In this document: positions 21,101 to 33,800 of the stretch, one piece after another | Layout: every line of letters begins with the position of its first letter | Position numbering within the stretch: the first letter of the stretch is position 1 | NCBI RefSeq assembly: GCF_024362695.1 | Contig: NC_065414.1 | Location: 1,071,501-1,135,500 of the forward strand | Direction: 5' to 3' | From: Pectinophora gossypiella | Taxonomy: Eukaryota; Arthropoda; Insecta; Lepidoptera; Gelechiidae | DNA length: 64,000 nucleotides | The notes under the pieces: model-generated | The model's input: the letters and a program-made list of their open reading frames with translations, nothing else | Database searches by the model: none | What the model was told of the DNA's origin: nothing | Program-made: the position numbers and the translations under genes

Positions 21101-24100
21101 ACAAATCCTATCAAGGTGATGGGTATAGGAAATACTCCATGCAACATTGTATCAGAAAGATGTATTGTACGTTTACAATCTCTTCATACCAACTATACGG
21201 CTACTCTGACATGCAATGTATTATCCAAGCTTACTGGGAACATACCCAAGTCTTCAATTGATCTTAAACACTTTAATCTGCCCCCTAAAATTCTATTAGC
21301 AGATCCACAATTCTGTCAGTCTCTTCCCATTGATTTGTTAATAGGTGCAGATCTTTTCTGGGACATTATAGGCCGAGAACAAAAATCACTTGGTCCTAAC
21401 TTACCAATTTTGAGAAGTTCACAGCTTGGCTGGCTCGTATCCGGTCCTATCCTCCTTGGCTGTGCTCCACCTGAAAATCTACAGTGTAATTTTAGTACTA
21501 ATCTGTCTGACGATCTCGATAGTAAAATGTCTAAATTCTGGGAGCTAGAAGAGCTGCCTAAACGCCCGCTTCTTAATGAGAGTGAGAAAGAGTGTGAACG
21601 GCACTTTCTATCCAATCTTACTCGAGCAGAGGACGGCCGTTTCTGCGTGCGATTGCCCTTGAAAGATACGCCAGACAGTCTCGGCGATTCCTATCACCTC
21701 GCTAGAAAACGATTTCTATCACTGGAGAAACGATTCCGTAAAAATCCACAACTAAAACAATCTTATGTCGACTTCATTACAGAGTACAAAGCTTTGGGGC
21801 ACTGTTCCGAGTCTCCAGTACAGCGGCCGGAACCTAGTTACTTCCTGTGCCACCATGCTGTGCTCCGCGAGCAGAGCGAGTCCACTAAGCTAAGAGTGGT
21901 CTTCAATGGTTCAGCTCCTACTACGACAGGCGTTTCTCTTAACGATATACAACTTATAGGCCCACAGGTACAAGACTCCTTATTTGCTATCCTCTTGAGA
22001 TTTCGCCATCATAAATTCGTCTTGGCGGGCGACATAGACAAGTTCTTTCGCCAGGTCCTAGTACATGAGGACGATCGAAATCTCCAACTCATATTGTGGA
22101 GAGAGAATGAGGACCAGCCTATTAGGACACTTAGGCTCAATACCGTCACCTACGGGTTTGCTAGTGCGAGTTACCTGAGCACTAAGTGTTTGTGGCAACT
22201 GGGCGAGCAATGCACAGACCACACTATAAAAGAAATTGTGCAGAAAGATTTATATTGCGACGATCTTCTAACAGGCGCTGATTCGAAGGCGGACCTGCTC
22301 TATATACTCAATAATACTACCGCAGTACTGAAATCTGGTTGCTTTAACCTACGTAAATTTCGTTCAAATGCACCGGACATCTTTCCAGCTTCAAATGTCA
22401 ACCTACAAGAAAAGTTAAGCTTGAGCGACGCTTCTAGTGCTCTCGGCCTAGGTTGGGATCCTGAAACTGACGATATTCACTTCACTATTGAGCCTCCTTG
22501 CTCTAGTAGCAATGTTATCACTAAACGACATATATTATCTACATCTTTCAGAATTTTCGATCCGTTAGGGCTCCTCTCACCTTGCACCGTCCAGCCTAAA
22601 ATGCTAATGCAGCAGCTGTGGCGGCGTGGACTGGACTGGGACGAACCCGTCCCACATGACCTGCAAAAAGAATGGCACAAGATCAGTTCTAGCCTCCCAT
22701 CCCTATCGAACATGACCATACCACGCAGAGTCCTATGCGACGATCCAATCCAGATTGAGCTTCATTCATTCTGTGACGCCTCCATGCTTGCCTATGGCGC
22801 GTGTGTTTATCAGCGATCCACGGATAAACAGGGTAATATCACAGTCAATCTACTATGCGCTAAGTCCCGAGTGGCGCCAACTAAACCGCCGCTCACTATA
22901 CCTAAACTGGAACTACTAGGTGCACTGCTCTCTGCTAATCTCACAAAAACAGTACTGGAGTCTCTACGATGCCCTATCTCCTCTTGTACACACTGGACAG
23001 ATTCTACTGTGGTACTGGCATGGCTCCACAGCAGCCCGAGCAAGTTAAAACCCTTCGTCGCAAATAAAACTGTAGAAATACTAGAACATACTAACTTGTC
23101 TTCGTGGCAACACGTACCTACCTCCAGCAATCCGGCTGACTTCATCTCACGTGGTGTCTCCGCTGAGAAGCTACCTAATCTCAGCATGTGGTGGTCTGGT
23201 CCCTCCTTCCTCGCGCTCGATCAATCCCTGTGGCCGGTACCTGCAACAAAAAACAATATTAACCACTTACCTGAGATGAAAATCCTATCCACGACGTCAG
23301 CCGATAATCCCGTACTCACGGACGATTCTACTCCAATCTCCACTCTTCCTGCGACGACAGCAGACGATCCCGTACTTACGGACGACTCCCATTCGATCTC
23401 CAATTATCCTGAAACAAATACAATAAAAAGTACAATAAAAAACAATAATAACTATGACTACAATCACTTACCTTCGATGAACATCTCGTTACCGACGCAA
23501 GTCGACGATCCTTTCGTGTCGTTTATAAACTTCTCTCGTTTCAGCAAGCTAAAGCGTACTTACGCCTACGTTCTCAGGTTCGTGCACAATCTTAAGCACC
23601 CATCTTCAAAAATTAAAGGACCTCTGAACGTCGAGGAGCTGCAGAAGTCGTTTTCTATTCTTCTCAGGCACGCACAAATGCAATCCTTTCCTAAGGAATA
23701 TTCTGCTCTATCTAATCAGCAATCTATAAGTTCTAAAAACAATCTTCTATCCCTCACGCCTTTTTTAGATAAAGAGGGAGTCATGCGAGTGGGTGGTAGG
23801 CTCGATTCTTCTCTTTACAGCTTTACTAAAAAGCATCCTGCCATCCTAGACTCCAATCACCATCTCACTAAATTAATCTTCCAGTTCGAGCACCTCCGCC
23901 TGCTGCACGCCGGGCCGGCCCTCATGCTGAGCACGGTCCGGGAGTACGTGTGGCCCACCAGTGGGCGTCGTCTAGCTCGCGCCGTGGCGCGCGCCTGCGT
24001 GGCGTGCCGCCGCCTGCGGCCCGCGCCGCTGGCGCCGCGCATGGCCGACCTGCCCGCGCAGCGCGTCACACCTGCACCGGCCTTCCAAACCATAGGCATG

Positions 24101-27100
24101 GACTACGCGGGTCCATTTACAATACTCAACAAGAAGGGGCGCGGCGCTCGCACTACAAAATGCTACCTTTGTTTGTTCATTTGTTTCCGCTACAAATGCG
24201 TACATTTGGAGGCAGTTAGCGATCTCTCCATGGAGGCATTCATTCTATCTTTTAGGCGCTTTATATCGCGGCGAGGTAAGCCACTGGAAGTGTTTTCTGA
24301 TAACGGCAGGAATTTCGTAGCCGCCGCCAAAGAAATCAATAAATTCATTAATGATAACGTGAACAATCTGTCCGATTTTGCAGCGAATGAAGGTATCAAA
24401 TTCAATTTCCATCCTGCCTATGCTCCTCATTTCTCTGGGTTAGCGGAAGCTGGCATTAAGTCAGCTAAGCATCATATTAAACGCGTATTGGGGCTCGCTA
24501 ACTTAACCTTCGAAGAGTTGACTACGCTATTCGCGCAGGTTGAGGCTACAATGAACAGCCGTCCCCTCTATCCTCTATCTTCCTCCCCTCAAGATTTCCT
24601 TCCTCTCACCCCAGGTCACTTCTTGATTGGCCGGCCGATGACGTCACTACCATCACCTGCAATACCCGAAGACACGTCGCGCACCATACAATCACGGTAC
24701 AAGAGGTTGGAAATGCTACGTCAGTCATTCTGGAGAAGATGGCAGCACGATTATATCGCTGAGCTCCAACAAAGGACAAAATGGAAAGAAAATCATAACA
24801 ATTTGAAAATCGGAGATCTCGTTATCATCCAAGAAGACAACGTGCCCCCGCTGTGCTGGCGTCTCGGACGAATCAAGCAACTATACCCCGGTGCAGACGG
24901 CATAGCTCGTGTGGCGGACATCAATACAACGAGAGGCTGCGTGCGACGAGCCCTTACGCGCCTCTGCCCGCTGCTCCCATAACCGGGCCCCGAGTATGTT
25001 CACGCCAACGTGAACGCACCATAATACTGAAAAACGGCAACACCGATGAAGTTCCGGTCCCGGTCCCGGTCTTCTTTCAATTCGCTCTCTCTCTACGATC
25101 TATCTCCGCGTCACGCACTTAACGACCAACTAACTAATATAACAATGTAACTATCGCGTACGCGCACAACACAAAATGTAATTACTTACCATCAACAAGA
25201 CAATAAACAATCCCCCTCAAGACGAAGCTTTCATTGAAGTGATTCCATCCACCATCAAGCAACAAACAATAAACCCACGCCGGAGCTATTGCAGCGCCGA
25301 CAAATTACTTCTAGAATGAAACATCATTTTAATTTAAAATACAATAAATGTAAATAGCGCCGCAGTCCACCGAAAAAAGTCAGCGCACAGCTCCGATCAT
25401 ATATGCCAATAAAATGGCGTTCACCGATTATTTTCCCAGAGGGCAACACTAATTTTCAACCCTTGCCCATTATCGGCGAAACGCAGGTAGCTTGACAAAA
25501 AAAAGAACAATAAAGGTACTCGGACAGTGTGGTGGCAGTTATAATGCAATAAGTATTCGGAAAAAAGATAAAAGGAAGCTAAAAGTGGAGCCAGTGTGTG
25601 TAGTTGGTTAGTGCAAGGAGGTTGATGAGTACCTATAACCACTACGATTAGGTTAGTGTGCGCGATGTGTGTGAGTGATATTATAATATTATAATATAAG
25701 ACTGCTCCCCTTTCCTGATGTACCAGTTTTTAGCTTCCTACCTTCAAAATTGCGAAAAGTCCCATATACAATTTTACACCCTCTTTGAAGGGGTTGGGGG
25801 CAGATATCTAAAAGAAAAATGATGCGCGAATTTTCCGTTAGTCAAAAATAGTACGCATACCAATTTTTAGTTTCCTACCTTGCAAATTGTGGAATGCTCC
25901 ATACCATACTTCCACCCCCCCGTTTTAGGGAAGTGTGGGGGTTTAGAAAGAGACGATACGTAGCCTATATCACTCTCCATCCCTTCAACTATCTACACTT
26001 GATCTACACTTAAAAAATCGCGTCATTTCATCGCTCGGTTTTGCCGAAAGAGGAACAAACAAACAGACAGACACACTCATACATTTTCCCAGTTGGACTT
26101 GGACAAAGACAAGCAATATAATACAAGAACGAGCACAAGTCTACATATTAACATACTTAATTATCATGATTAATAATACATGAGCCAGAGTTATTGAAGT
26201 TGGTTGTCCACCTCACAACCCACACGATAGTAGCGTAAATTCCCCGACCTACCACTCACCGCGACTGTTCCACAGGTAGTCCCAGACGGTGGTGAAGCTG
26301 AACACCTTGGCGAGGGTGATGCTGATAGGCCTCCGGATGCTGACGTACACCGGGATGTTCATGTGGTCGTGTAGATTCCTGCCCACGTGTTTGTTGTCTG
26401 CAACTAGCCTTATGCGCAACCTGCGAACCGTAAGTAGTTACATAGTTCTTTTTTTTAACGTAACTTATACTGCCGTGTCACGCACAAGTCTGCTATCTTA
26501 AAATAGTCGAGTTACGAATAACCAGTGCAAAAGGGGTTTATATCCTATGGTTTACATAGTTCAGTAAAAACATTTTAAAATTTATTGATACTTTTGGAGA
26601 TACAGAGGTTGACAAAGTCTGCTAACTTGATTTTTTTGCATGTGGGTCACGCCTAACTCATCTAACTAGAAGTTACAATAGATAGGCGTGACTACGACCA
26701 AGGTGATCCTAGCGATTCGCGACATTCTTTGTACTTGCAAACCCGGCGCCCAGGGAGGAAATACTTCCTGCATCTGAGAGAGAAGTCGAGGACCCAAAAT
26801 GCTTTGAACCAGGCATAAAGGGGAAATATTTTTTGGTTTGAATAAGAATGGGAAACTTCTTTAGAACAGTGATACTACCTGGGACCGTTGGTCAAAGGAT
26901 CGAGTTTTGCAAGAACCAGCAATGGAAGGATACTATAATGAGCTGGAAAACTGTTTATTGTGAGAAAGCAAACTCAAATGTGATAAGGATGATAAGGTCT
27001 TGTGACTTTTTCTTGTTGAATAAAGAATCGCAATAGATGTAACCCTGGATTTTCATAACTGAGCAAGCGATAACATCATCGCTATTAATATTATTTTTAG

Positions 27101-30100
27101 TTTTGATCATCAATTGCAGCATCACAATCGTAAATAGTTCATGAGCACAGGGTTATTTTGTTTATTGCTTTTGTTTCTAGATGATTCTAGTTCGCCGAAT
27201 GCGATTTTTTGGAAAACATTTGTTGAACCTTTGCTGGGTTCGGCTTCTTCAAGGGTTCTAGGTATATTATACCCCCTTGGAAGCGGTTTTTGTGGTTTGT
27301 CGCGTAACGGATTCAGGTTTTGTGGACTGATGGTCTGTGTTGTCGATTTTTGTAATAATCTGTCAGATCGTCAATCTCTTTTACTCTCGAGAATTCAAGA
27401 GTTCGCTGTGCAACCGAGAACTGTATCAGCTGCCATGAGGGTGTACCTTGGTTCCAGGTGCAAGAGCTTTGTGTATTCTGCAGTCACAAGTGAGGACGAG
27501 TTGATTGATCACATCATGGCCACGAAGAGAACTATATTTTTCTTTTGTAAGGTATAATTGTCACAATTCAAAGCCAAGTTCTTGTGGTTGCAAGGGTTGT
27601 TCAGTTCAATACAGAGACAGAATGCTGATGCTGTATTGTGGACTTTTCAGCCTGCTTTGCCTTTATGCCACGAAGTACGGTATATCTGTTTACCTTTTCC
27701 TGAAAATACAAACTTTTCATTCAGTGAAACTGCCTTTCTCGAAAAATAATCCTTTACGATTGGTTTCCACATCCATAGTCTGTACATATGATCGTAAGCT
27801 AAAAGCTTTTTTGGCAGTACTTTCAATTTTAAGACCATCTTCTGAACATCTTCGGGATTGATATGTGGAATAAGTCCCATAGATGTTTAGAGGGCGATCT
27901 AAATAATGAAGGTACCTACTGTTGACGAGGTTTTTGCTGTGGATGTGCAGGAGGCTATTTGCATGCCCGGGCTAGCTGTGGTGATTGTTGTTTTCAAGAA
28001 CGTTGGTTCTGTTTATTGAGACGTTTGTCTCAAGGGTGAAATAATATGATGCTGTGTTTTGAGGCATGATGACGAAGGATGCGGAGGAGGCCAGTTTTTA
28101 TAGTTTTATTTTCTACTTTCTTCGAGGGTTGTCCCTCGCAATAGAAAACCAAATTCCTACTCTGAGGTACAAACTTCACAGGATCCATTCTTGTACATTC
28201 TTGTTAAGAGTGGAGATCCATTTTCAACAATGATCGTCTTGATTGACTCTTCTACGCTTGTGGCTGCAAAAAGAGCAGCGGGTGTATTTCGAGCCGGTGT
28301 AAACTTCCATCGTGTGTGGTACAGTTCGAGCTTGCATAGCAGACAAGTTTTCGGGAGAGGGGGAGTTATGCAGTCTAGCAGATTGTGTGGAGAAAGAGTA
28401 AATAAGTCGTGGGAAGGTACGACAATGCAGACTCTTGGACACGAAAACATTATTTTGTTTGCGACGAACTACTGGAAGGTGTTTCCAAGGGGGTGTGGTG
28501 TGCTGGCCTTGAGGATGGTTGAATTTAGTAAGGGTTTAACAGATGTTTTTAGTAAGGGGTAGTGCATGTGTGTCGATGATTTCAGAGTAATGAAAATTGT
28601 TAGGAGGAATTAATCGATCCGAAGGTTGTGCCTAAAAAATTTTTAAGCTATGGCGTTGTGATTGATGATTGCAAACATGCACTTTTTTTTCATTGTATAT
28701 TTCACACAATATTTCTAAACATTAATTGTATTTTAGATTATTTTATTTAAAATCATAAAATTACATAATTCTGAGCTCCTGATTGCTGATTGATGCATGT
28801 GTACGAAGCATAAAAGTATGTCAGGGTAGAAAAAAGGAATTCCCAACTTGTACATTAATATTTCCAATTTTTCAGATATCAAAATTAAACTAAGTACTTA
28901 ATATAAATATTTTCCTTGTATCCATTTCACTTACTCTACTCAACCCGGGCATCTCCAAAAAGCAGTCCTTATAGAAAGCTTATAACGCTCATCTCTTACA
29001 ACTAATAATTAGCATAGATAGATTAAAGTTATAATGACAAACCGGCTGCATGTGCCAAACTCTGCTAACTTAATATAGCACAGACCGCGTGACCACATCT
29101 CTATGGAAGAGTGGTCATGCACAACTCTTAAACTCGATTTAAATAAAAACTATTATAATAAACAAAAAAATCAAAAGTGCCTGTTATTCAGAGTACTTTT
29201 TAGAATATTTTCTGATATTTTGATGACAGATATTTCACTTAATACGAACTATAAAGACGATTAACTGAAAAAAACTTTAAAGGCGATTTACTCAAAACAG
29301 CATTTTTTGAGATAGCAGAGATTCGTATGACACGGCAGTATAGTAGAATCGCCGTGTTTATGTTTCGTGTATGTGTTTGTTAATAAATGCTTACGGCAAA
29401 TACAATACAATACAATACAAAAACTCTTTATTGCACTTAAATCACATAAAAAAATAGTATTATAATTAAATTTTGTATTACAACAGGCGGCCTTATTGCT
29501 AAGGTAGCAATCTCTAAATATTAAAGATCTTTATTTATTTATTAATTTATTAATGGATCACTTACAGCTATGCACATTAAAACATTTAGTTAGGACTTGA
29601 TTAAACAAAGTAAAACAGTACTTATGTGTAAGCCAATTACAAGTGAACACAACTTTCATCTTAAAAAAAAGAAACAACATAGCTGGTCTTAAACTATTAC
29701 AAACATTATTGTGGAGATTGACTGAGGCTGATATTCGCACACGGAAATGGCGGTGGATTGGTCATGTCCTTAGAAGACCTGTGGAACACCCGTCTCGACG
29801 AGCTCTGACCTAGTGTGCGCGTAGAAAACGCAAAGGCGAGGCTCGGTTGACCGAGAGTTGATAACTCGGCATGTCATGGGAGCAAGCTACAGAGGCTGTA
29901 AAAGGTCGCGAGGAGTGGAAATCTGTTATTCCAGTCCTACATCCCACCAGAGGATAAAAGGATTAGAAAAAGAAGAAGATATCGTGTGTGTAGTGGCCGG
30001 GAGCATAGGTAGTTGTCATTGCGCCTGTGAAGATATTTATAGCAATTACGATTTTTTGAGTAAAGTGAAGTTATCTAGGGACAGGGGTTTTCTTATGGTG

Positions 30101-30838
30101 ACTTTGTCGCATTTGTCTCTGAGGGCATTAACTACTTTCCCAGACAAATGGGTACAAAATTTAAGACAACAGGCTCGAGAGTGCCTTGATGAGCGCGGAC
30201 TTCGGGTCAAGGCGTCATTTGAGAGGATTATATTTGATGGTAGGTAACTACATAGATGATTTAAGAACATAATATTATCAATGTATTTTTTTGGCAGATT
30301 CAACCTTTGATCGAAGTATTACGCCTGCAGTGTCCTAGCCAAACAAACGACAGTCTCACAAAGTGATTTCGACAATGTCTCCATGGGGAATCGAACCGAG
30401 ACCCCCAGATCGCAAGCCCAACTCTCTAACCAATAGACCGTGGAGGCTGTTCTGTTAATTATAAAAAACTTTTACCTGTTAACCAACTCTCTTGGGCCAA
30501 TACCAGACAGCATCAAGAGCTGAGGAGTCTTTATGGAACCAGCTGATAATATAATCTCCTTATCAACGAATATATTGTTGAGGTCACGATGATTCTGGAG
30601 TACGTACACTGATGAAGCAGTCTTGTTTTCAAAACGTATCTGCAATGTGACGTGCTGTTGTATTCGAGACATTAATTAGTAGTAATTCGAGACGGTTTAT
30701 GTCAAGAGCTGAAAATTATATCACAGTTTTTATCATTCTTTATTGATATTTCTTTAATTGAACCGTGGTAGCCCAGTTCAGAGAACGCTTGCCTCTCACT
30801 TTAAGGTCGCAGGTTCGAATCCAGCATAAGCCTAAGTA

Positions 30839-30883
<45 letters not shown>

Positions 30884-33800
30884 CGTTTATTCAAACAAAC
30901 AGCACACAAAACAAAAACATAACATTGAAAATAACACTTATAGGCTATAAACATTTACACAAAAGGAAAAAAAAAATTCCAAAGTGTTGTGTGAGATAGT
31001 GTGCATTTATTTGAAAAGGTAAAACGACTCAGCATAATATGTTTGCCCCAAAGTTTGAAATTGATTGTCGTATTTAAAGAAATGATTGTCGAATTTGTTT
31101 TCGAATTCATGTTTGGTTCATAAATGATTATCACGTGCTCAGCGGTGAAGGAAAACATCGTGAGGAAACCCACATTCCTAAAAAATGCATTTTCGGAGGT
31201 ATGTCACCTAACCTGTATTGGGCTGGTTTCCCTTCGCGGGTTGCAATATCAGACAGGCAGTCGCTTCTGTAAAAAACCGGACCTGTCAAATCTCCAGGTT
31301 AGGTTACCCTGTTAAAACGGAGTGATGCTGAAGAGATGAAAAGGACCCTTTTTACTCACCGAAACCGCTTGAGTTTTCAACATAACGTGTAAATTCTTTC
31401 TATTTAACGCAGGCTTTAAATACGCGTCGAAGGCGACGTGTCTTACGCCATTTTTGATTGTTGCTGTCGCCTTCCTGAAGACAGTCTGCTTATCAGATAA
31501 AATTCTAGAAGCTTCTTTGAATACTTTTTGTAGTTCATTATTTTCCTCATCTTGTTTCAAGTTCATGACGGCCTGTAAAGATAAACAGTTGCCTGTGAAG
31601 AATTTTATAGCAATTACATTTTTTACAGTAAAATGAACACAATATCCACAGGGGTTTTTTGACGTGACTTATGGCAGGTTTGCTTTTGATGGTATTATAC
31701 TTGACCGGACAAATGGGGAGCGCTGAAAGCTCTCAATAGGTAGAAAATTTAAGACCTCGGCCCAGGGTGTCGTACGAGAGCATTATATATGAAATAATTA
31801 ATCGACCCTAGTGGGCCGATAGCGATATGACACAGCTAGAAAACCTCATACAAACTATGATCATAGTCCGGTGATTTTGATACTTACCGGACAGACCGCC
31901 AATTCACCGAAAACGGTGAAGGCTGGAAGGAGGAAAGGAGGCCTTTGCCTAGGCTCTTCCTCTATCGTGTGGGTTGTGAGGTGAATTACCTAACTCATCC
32001 ACCCTGGTGTCAGGGTTATTATTATTGAGTATATTGAGTATATATTTATTATTGAGCCACCAAAGGCCCCTGACATGGCTCATGTAACGACTACTTACTT
32101 ACATTATTATTATTATTATTTTTAAACTTTAGTTTATCTCCTCTTTCGGAGGGTATTATTATAAACTCACGCCTATTTCCCACCGGGGTAAGCAGAGACT
32201 GTAGAATTCCATTTGCTTCGATCCTGACACACTTCTCTTGCTTCCTCCACATTCATCAATCGCTTCATACACGCACGCCGGTTCAGAGACGCCGGACTTA
32301 CTTACATCAGTAAGTAGTAACCGGGACCAACGGCTTAACTTGCCTTCCGGAGCACGGATCATCTTACTTCTTGGACAATCAGGTGATCAGCCTATAATGT
32401 CCTAACCAAACTAGGGATTACAAAGTGATTTTGTGATGTGTCCTCACCGGGATTCCGCCAACGCTAAGCCACTGGATCACCGAGGCTGAACAAGGCTAAA
32501 CAAACATATGAACAGTCCATTTTGCCAGTGGGCCTGAGTGTCAGATTAGCGAAGACAGGCAGGGCATATAGTGTAACTCCGTGTAGGACCAATTTATGAT
32601 CACAAAAGGCTTCATCATCATCAGCCCATTAACGTCCCCACTGCTGGGGCACGGGCCTTCCCTATGGATGGATAGGGAGATCGGGCCTTAAACCACCACG
32701 CGGGCCCAGTGCGGATTGGTGGTTATTAACGACTGCTAATGTAGCCGGGACCAACGGCTTAACGTGCCTTCCGAAGCATGGAGGAGCTCGAGATGAAAAC
32801 TTTTTTTTGTGGTCACCCATCCTATGACCGGCCTTTGCGAAAGTTGCTTAACTTCAACAATCGCAGACCGAGCGCGTTTACCGCTGCGCCACTGAGCTCC
32901 TCAAAAGGCTTATAAATTGACATTTAAACATTGACATACAAAGATTTTTATTTTTTTCAAACTTACCTTTGCCCCAGGACAATATCCATCCAGAGAACAA
33001 TGTTTAGTATCAAATTCACTCCTGACACTGCCAAACGCCTTCACGAAGTAAGGCCGCAAGTCTTTCAATGTCCATCCTTCGAATCCTCGTCTGACCCAGT
33101 TGTCGTAGTCTCGAGGAAGACCCAGACCGTGGAGCAGGAAGTTGATTTGACCGGAACCTCCCAGTCCTTTGCCTCGAGGTAGAATTTGTGTCTGGAAGTA
33201 GTAGTAGTAGTTTTTTACTATTAAAGCCTTCGTTACGGCAATGCAGGACGGAAGAGGCATGTCACAGGGACTGTAACCTGGAACCTGACAGAGGGCAGCA
33301 GTAACTATCAGTACTATTTAGAGGCGGAGGACAGGAGTCCTAGTACGGCTTTGATATAGACTACTCTGGGTGCCATCACACTCGCGTCAGACAGAGAACT
33401 GCGGGGAGAAAGGTAGGCAGGGAAACTACTGTCCTATATTTCCTTAAAAAAGTAGCACGAAGAATGCTACACCGAAAAGAGCGTAGCTCTTCAATTAATG
33501 GTGAGGAAAAAATATAATCTATTTATGCATATATCGGAATGATAAATTAATAGAATGGATTAGAAAAAAAGGTGGTTTTCAGTTTATTTCACCCTTAAAT
33601 ACTATAAAAACTATCATATGTTGTTTCCTAAGGCTTAATCTATCTCTGTACAAAATTTCATCAAAATCGTTTCAAATCAAAAATCAAAATCAGTTTTGGC
33701 GTGAAAGCGTAACAGACTGATAGAGTTCTTGTTAGTAGAGTGTTAAACTTACTTGAACAAAACTCTATAAGATACTTTATTAGGTAGGTATGTCTGTATG

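Larger units (their letters stand above)
15788..25302 (+). mobile_element. Rearranged BEL/Pao LTR retrotransposon (9515 bp, four LTRs)
   Basis: A single AATTA duplication flanks the whole block, so it entered as one piece or was rearranged afterwards within its own ends. Order: LTR(+), primer site, leader, gag 5' part, 40-nt LTR patch, integrase end, LTR(+), 48-nt LTR patch with tRNA-like 18-mer, LTR(-), gag-pol lacking its start, LTR(+). All four LTRs appear identical by eye, as do the duplicated coding parts, implying great youth. It lies in intron 6 of the GMC gene, antisense to it. Misassembly of near-identical copies is the main alternative. Confidence 0.88.

Noticed and set aside
27141..27557. 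138-codon plus-strand ORF
   Set aside because: It lies antisense to the transposase motifs of the TIR element and shows no domain of its own.
28141..28300. PiggyBac-type C-terminal zinc finger from CSFCSHKRRR
   Set aside because: It lies upstream of the catalytic-like blocks in transcript order, opposite to piggyBac layout, and there are no TTAA flanks.
28191..28562. 123-codon plus-strand ORF
   Set aside because: No recognisable domain; within the decayed transposon and opposite the minus-strand motifs.
30360..30452. A genuine tRNA gene
   Set aside because: The 72-nt unit matches the SINE-A head rather than a standard tRNA and occurs many times.
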